Origin: Microbacterium sp. MM2322
Lineage (GTDB): Bacteria; Actinomycetota; Actinomycetes; Actinomycetales; Microbacteriaceae
Reading direction: 5' to 3'
Assembly: GCF_964186585.1 (NCBI RefSeq)
Contig: NZ_OZ075067.1
Coordinates: forward strand, 2,232,001-2,296,000
DNA: 64,000 nt
Part shown: one piece after another, positions 60,194-64,000 of the stretch
How the letters are laid out: each line of letters starts with the position of its first letter
Position numbering within the stretch: the first letter of the stretch is position 1
The notes under the pieces: model-generated
The model's database searches: none
What the model saw: the letters and a program-made list of their open reading frames with translations, nothing else
What the model was told of the DNA's origin: nothing
Translations under genes and position numbers: made by a program

Positions 60194-61645
60194 TCAGCTG
60201 TACGTGTCCTCGTCGCGCGCGACCTGGTGCATCGCACGCGTCGCGTCGGTGATGCTCCCCGACAGCGACGGGAACACGGCGAAGACGCGGGAGATCTGGT
60301 CGACGGTCAGTCGCCGTTCGACCGCGATCGCGATCGGGTAGATCAGTTCGGAGGCGCGGGGAGCCACGATGACGCCGCCGATGACGGTGCCGGATCCCTC
60401 GCGGGCGATGATCTTCACGAAGCCGTCTTTGACGCCCATCATCTTCGCGCGCGCGTTGGCGGCGAGCGGGAGCTTGTGGACCGTGCCGTTGACCGCGCCG
60501 GATTCGATGTCGCGTTCCTGACGACCGACGGTCGCGATCTCGGGGGCGGTGAAGATGTTCGCCGTGACGCGCTGGCGCTCGAGCGGGATGACGGTGTCTC
60601 CGAGCGCGTGGAAGACGGCCATCCGTCCCTGCATCGCCGCGACCGAGGCGAGCGGCAGGAAGGTGGTGCAGTCGCCGGCGGCGTAGATGTTGGGGACCGA
60701 GGTGCGCGCGACGCGGTTGACCTGGATGTGACCGGAGCCGGTGAGCTGGATGCCGGCATCCTCGAGGCCCATGCCTGCGGTGTTCGGGATGGATCCGACC
60801 GCCATGAGGCAGTGGCTGCCCTCGACGGTGCGGCCGTCGGACAGGGTCGCGATGACGCCGTCCTTCGTGCGCTCCACCTTCTCGGCGCGGGACTTGGACA
60901 GGACCTCCATGCCACCTCGGGTGAAGACCTTCTCGATCACGGCGGCCGCGTCGGAGTCCTCGCCCGGGAGCACCTGGTCGCGGCTCGAGATGAGCGTGAC
61001 CTTCGACCCGAGGTTCATGTAGGCGCCGGCGAACTCGGCGCCGGTGACGCCCGACCCGACGACGATCAGGTGCTCGGGCAGGCTCGACATGTTGTAGAGC
61101 TGCGTCCACGTGAGGATGCGCTCCCCGTCGGGCTTCGCACTGTCGAGCTCGCGCGGCGATGCGCCGACCGAGACGACGAGGGTGTCGGCCTCGACCCGAT
61201 CGAAGTCGGTGCCGTTGGGGCCTGTCGACACGACGACGGCGTGCGTGCCGTCGAGACGGCCGTGTCCGGAGATGATGCGGACCCCGGCATCCACCAGCTG
61301 CGCGCGCTGATCGTCGGACTGCTGCCGGGCGAGCGAGAGGAGGCGCTTGTTGACCGCCGCCATGTTGATCGCGATCTCGGGCTTGAGCGGCTTGCCGGTG
61401 TCTCCGCGGGCGAAGAGCTGTACACCCAGGTCGGAGGCCCCACGGATCGCGACAGCCGCATCGGCCGTGGCGATGAGGGTCTTCGACGGGACGACGTCGG
61501 TCATGACGGCGGAACCGCCGATGCCCGCGCGTTCGACGAGCGTGACCTCCGCGCCCAACTGGGCAGCTGCGAGCGCCGCCTCGTATCCGCCGGGGCCGCC
61601 GCCGATGATGGCGACACTCTGGGTGGTCTCGAAGCTCACAGACAT
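60194..61645 (-). CDS. lpdA: NAD(P)H-quinone dehydrogenase, LpdA-like flavoprotein
   Basis: A 483-residue member of the disulfide-reductase family. FAD binding is by VAIIGGGPGGYEAALAAAQL, the NAD site by VVGSGVTGAEFAGAYMNLGS, and YAAGDCTTFLPLASVA is the second FAD block; a dimerisation domain ends the protein. The redox cysteine pair is lost: GIGGSAVMTDVVPSKT stands where CxxxxC would be. That fits mycobacterial LpdA (Rv3303c), a quinone reductase and not a lipoamide dehydrogenase. Start 61643-61645 (MSVSFETT) or 9 nt upstream; no clear ribosome-binding site decides. Confidence 0.9.
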   Translation of the reverse strand: MSVSFETTQSVAIIGGGPGGYEAALAAAQLGAEVTLVERAGIGGSAVMTDVVPSKTLIATADAAVAIRGASDLGVQLFARGDTGKPLKPEIAINMAAVNKRLLSLARQQSDDQRAQLVDAGVRIISGHGRLDGTHAVVVSTGPNGTDFDRVEADTLVVSVGASPRELDSAKPDGERILTWTQLYNMSSLPEHLIVVGSGVTGAEFAGAYMNLGSKVTLISSRDQVLPGEDSDAAAVIEKVFTRGGMEVLSKSRAEKVERTKDGVIATLSDGRTVEGSHCLMAVGSIPNTAGMGLEDAGIQLTGSGHIQVNRVARTSVPNIYAAGDCTTFLPLASVAAMQGRMAVFHALGDTVIPLERQRVTANIFTAPEIATVGRQERDIESGAVNGTVHKLPLAANARAKMMGVKDGFVKIIAREGSGTVIGGVIVAPRASELIYPIAIAVERRLTVDQISRVFAVFPSLSGSITDATRAMHQVARDEDTYS

Positions 61646-61726
61646 GTGGATCATTCTTTCAGCCCGGAGAGGCTTTCTGCGCCGCGCCGCGATGCCCGTC
61701 GTGTGGCCGAGCGGTCTGCGGCTTCC

Positions 61727-61732
61727 TAGAGT
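61727..61732 (+). promoter_or_regulatory. -10 box of the leaderless purine nucleoside phosphorylase promoter
   Basis: TAGAGT, 6 nt, then ATG at 61739. Confidence 0.5.
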
Positions 61733-61738
61733 GGGACC

Positions 61739-62569
61739 ATGCACGAGGAGACCCACCCGCTCGACGATCCCGCCACCGACCCGTTCGAGGTCGCGCAGAC
61801 CGCGGCGGCAGACATCGCCCGCCTCACCGGCGTGGCTCAGCACGACATCGCCCTGACGCTGGGAAGCGGATGGGGCAAGGCGGCCGAGCTCATCGGTGAG
61901 ACCACCGCGACGCTCGACGCGACGGAGGTCACCGGCTTCAGCAAGCCCGCCCTCGCCGGGCACGTCGGCTCGATCCGCAGCATCCTGGCGCCCGACGGCA
62001 AGCGTGTCCTCGTCATCGGCGCGCGAACCCACTACTACGAGAACCACGGTGTCCGCCGCGTCGTCCACAGTGTTCGCACGGCTGCCGCGACGGGCGCGAA
62101 GATCATGGTCCTGACGAACGGCGCCGGCGGCATCAAGACGTCCTGGACGCCGGGACAGCCCGTCCTCATCAGCGACCACATCAACCTCACCGCCGACTCC
62201 CCGCTCGAGGGCGCGACCTTCATCGACCTCACCGACCTCTACTCGTCGCGCTTGCGCGACCTCGCCCGCACGGTCGACCCGGGCCTCGACGAGGGCGTGT
62301 ACTGCCAGTTCCGCGGTCCTCACTACGAGACTCCCGCTGAGGTGCAGATGGCCAAAGCCATCGGCGGGCACATCGTCGGCATGTCGACGGCGCTCGAAGC
62401 CATCGCCGCGCGCCAGGCGGGCATGGAGATCCTCGGCTTCTCGCTCATCACGAACCTCGCCGCCGGCATCCAGACCACCCCGCTCAGCCACCAGGAGGTC
62501 CTCGAGGCGGGCCGCGAAGCCGAGCCCGTCATCTCCGACCTGCTCGCCCGTGTGATCGGCGTCCTGTGA
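61739..62569 (+). CDS. punA: Purine-nucleoside phosphorylase (trimeric type)
   Basis: Phosphorolysis of inosine and guanosine for purine salvage. The 276 residues show ALTLGSGWGKAAEL (phosphate loop), ARTHYYENHG with the catalytic His, LTNGAGGI, SDHINLTADSPL, GPHYETPAEV and a C-terminal GFSLITNLAAGI with the purine-binding Asn. The size and motifs fit the trimeric, 6-oxopurine class. It overlaps the phosphohexomutase by 4 nt, so ribose 1-phosphate released here can be taken up by that enzyme. Confidence 0.95.
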   Translation: MHEETHPLDDPATDPFEVAQTAAADIARLTGVAQHDIALTLGSGWGKAAELIGETTATLDATEVTGFSKPALAGHVGSIRSILAPDGKRVLVIGARTHYYENHGVRRVVHSVRTAAATGAKIMVLTNGAGGIKTSWTPGQPVLISDHINLTADSPLEGATFIDLTDLYSSRLRDLARTVDPGLDEGVYCQFRGPHYETPAEVQMAKAIGGHIVGMSTALEAIAARQAGMEILGFSLITNLAAGIQTTPLSHQEVLEAGREAEPVISDLLARVIGVL

Positions 62570-64000
62570 GCGGGAGCGTGCTCGAGACCGCTCGTGACTG
62601 GCTCGCGCAGGATCCCGACGAGACGACGCGAGCGGAGCTCGCCGATCTGATCGCACGTGCCGAGACCGGCGACGACGCGGCGATCGCGGACCTCCACGAC
62701 CGCTTCGACAGCCGGCTCGCCTTCGGCACGGCGGGCCTCCGGGGCGCGCTCGGGGCGGGCTCGAACCGGATGAACCGGGTCCTCGTCGGGCAGGCAGCGG
62801 CGGGATTCGCCGCGTACCTCCGCGAGCGCGCGGGCGACGAGACCCCGTCGGTCGTCGTCGGCTACGACGGCCGACGGAACTCGGACGTGTTCGCGCGCGA
62901 CAGCGCCGAGATCTTCGCCGGGGCCGGGCTCCGCGCGATCCTCCTCCCCCGCCTGCTCCCGACGCCCGTGCTCGCGTTCGCCGTCCGCCACCTCGGCGCG
63001 TCGGCGGGCGTCATGGTCACCGCATCCCACAACCCGCCCGACGACAACGGCTACAAGGTCTACCTCGGTGGCGACGACGACGGCGCCCAGATCGTCTCCC
63101 CGGCGGATGCCGAGATCGCGGCCCACATCGATCGGGTCGCCGCTCGCGCGGACCTCGGCGCGATCCCTCGCTCCGACGGCTACGAGATCGCAGACGAGTC
63201 CGTCGTGGCGGCGTATGTCCGCGCGACGGCCCTGGTCGCGCCGGCTCCGGCGGGCGCCCCGGGCCTGAACTGGGTCTACACGGCGATGCACGGCGTCGGC
63301 TACGAGACGCTCGGGCAGGTCCTCGAGACCGCGGGCTACCCGGCGCCGACTGTCGTCGCGGCGCAGATCGAGCCCGACGGACGCTTCCCCACCGTCGCCT
63401 TCCCGAACCCCGAAGAGCCCGGCGCGATGGACCTCGCCTTCGACACCGCCCGCGCGGCGGGCGCGGAGCTGATCGTCGCGAACGATCCCGACGCCGATCG
63501 GCTCGCCGTTGCGATCCCGGATGCCGCGGCTGACGGCGGCTGGCGGCGACTCACCGGCAACGAGGTCGGGCTGCTGCTCGGCTGGCGTGCTGCGCGCACC
63601 GCGGGGTCGGGCACACTCGCCTGCTCGCTCGTCTCCTCGCCCGGCCTGCAGACGATCGCCGAGCACTACGGTCTCGACTTCGCCGCGACCCTCACCGGCT
63701 TCAAGTGGATCTCGCGCGCACCGGGTCTCGTCTACGGATTCGAGGAGGCCCTCGGTTACCTCGTGAACCCGGGCACGGTCCGCGACAAGGACGGCATCTC
63801 CGCGGCGATCGCCGTCCTCGGTCTCGTTTCCGAGGCGCGTGAAGAGGGCAAGACCCTCGGTGATCTGCTCGACGAGTCCGCCGCGATGTTCGGACACTTC
63901 GCGAGCGGCCAGGTCTCGATCCGCGTGGACGACGTCTCGTTGATCGGCAAGATCATGGCCGCACTGCGCGCGGCGCCCCCGGCATCCGTCGGGTCGGTCG
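62566..64000 (+). CDS. Phosphohexomutase/phosphopentomutase (PgcA/PmmB type), 3' end missing
   Basis: An open frame from GTG at 62566 (VSGSVLETARDWLAQDP) to the window edge, at least 478 codons. It overlaps the punA stop by GTGA. Motifs of the alpha-D-phosphohexomutase family: FGTAGLRGALGAG, the phosphoserine loop VTASHNPPDDNGYK with Ser154, the metal-binding NDPDADRLAVAI, and GFKWISRAPGLVYGFEEALGY for sugar binding. Coupling to a nucleoside phosphorylase suggests phosphopentomutase activity (ribose 1- to 5-phosphate) in addition to hexoses. In mycobacteria the pair deoD-pmmB has the same order. Confidence 0.94.
   Translation, partial: MSGSVLETARDWLAQDPDETTRAELADLIARAETGDDAAIADLHDRFDSRLAFGTAGLRGALGAGSNRMNRVLVGQAAAGFAAYLRERAGDETPSVVVGYDGRRNSDVFARDSAEIFAGAGLRAILLPRLLPTPVLAFAVRHLGASAGVMVTASHNPPDDNGYKVYLGGDDDGAQIVSPADAEIAAHIDRVAARADLGAIPRSDGYEIADESVVAAYVRATALVAPAPAGAPGLNWVYTAMHGVGYETLGQVLETAGYPAPTVVAAQIEPDGRFPTVAFPNPEEPGAMDLAFDTARAAGAELIVANDPDADRLAVAIPDAAADGGWRRLTGNEVGLLLGWRAARTAGSGTLACSLVSSPGLQTIAEHYGLDFAATLTGFKWISRAPGLVYGFEEALGYLVNPGTVRDKDGISAAIAVLGLVSEAREEGKTLGDLLDESAAMFGHFASGQVSIRVDDVSLIGKIMAALRAAPPASVGSV

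Noticed and set aside
60194..61645. Dihydrolipoamide dehydrogenase
   Set aside because: The redox CxxxxC pair is absent, so disulfide chemistry is not possible; the quinone-reductase LpdA subfamily fits better.

Overview
The window is GC-rich chromosomal DNA from an actinobacterium, most probably a Microbacterium or another member of the Microbacteriaceae. The evidence is a WhiB2-type regulator, the MtrA-MtrB-LpqB system, an acyl-CoA carboxylase with an AccE subunit, DUF3499 and DUF5719 proteins, many GTG starts, and many promoters whose -10 box sits only 6-7 nt from the start codon. I see no prophage, insertion sequence, CRISPR array, rRNA or tRNA. No gap between genes exceeds about 230 bp.

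Gene order is largely the conserved actinobacterial core. From memory it follows Mycobacterium tuberculosis Rv3240c to Rv3308: secA, hpf, comF, lpqB-mtrB-mtrA, ahcY, DUF3499, a zincin-like protein, whiB2, manA, an LCP ligase, purE-purK, a PH-domain protein, birA, accD-accE, maf, accA, an LpdA-like dehydrogenase, purine nucleoside phosphorylase and a phosphohexomutase. Lineage-specific insertions interrupt this core.

Region by region: 1-107 is the start of an aminotransferase. 183-11000 holds protein export (SecA), a coiled-coil protein, a serine hydrolase, ribosome hibernation (HPF), a ComF-type protein and the MtrAB-LpqB envelope system. 11112-13965 is a fur-katG operon with a perfect 9-bp inverted repeat at its promoter. 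13988-19265 has ahcY, DUF3499, the biotin uptake operon bioYMN and a divergent TetR regulator (probable BioQ) with two tandem TGAAC-N3-GTTCA operators, then two small proteins. 19290-25206 has DUF5719, a giant membrane glycosyltransferase, whiB2 and manA.

25266-46515 is a roughly 21-kb cell-envelope glycopolymer locus. It holds two O-antigen-ligase-like membrane proteins, a polymerase with two CDP-glycerol/ribitol phosphotransferase domains, a fused cytidylyltransferase-reductase for an activated polyol phosphate, a second cytidylyltransferase, a TagF-like enzyme, an epimerase, a TarS-like glycosyltransferase, rmlA-rmlB-rmlCD for dTDP-rhamnose, a TagGH-type exporter, a secreted SH3-repeat protein and a GT4 glycosyltransferase. 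An LCP ligase (46535-47989) follows and would join the polymer to peptidoglycan. The likely product is a rhamnose-containing, polyol-phosphate (teichoic-acid-like) polymer; its structure is inferred.

48015-64000 returns to core metabolism: purine synthesis, biotin ligase and biotin-dependent acyl-CoA carboxylase, a two-component system with an unusual membrane partner, an RNA methyltransferase, Maf, a flavoprotein dehydrogenase and purine salvage. The final gene runs off the end. Biotin is a recurring theme: uptake (BioYMN), control (BioQ), attachment (BirA without a DNA-binding domain) and use (AccA/AccD/AccE) are all here.
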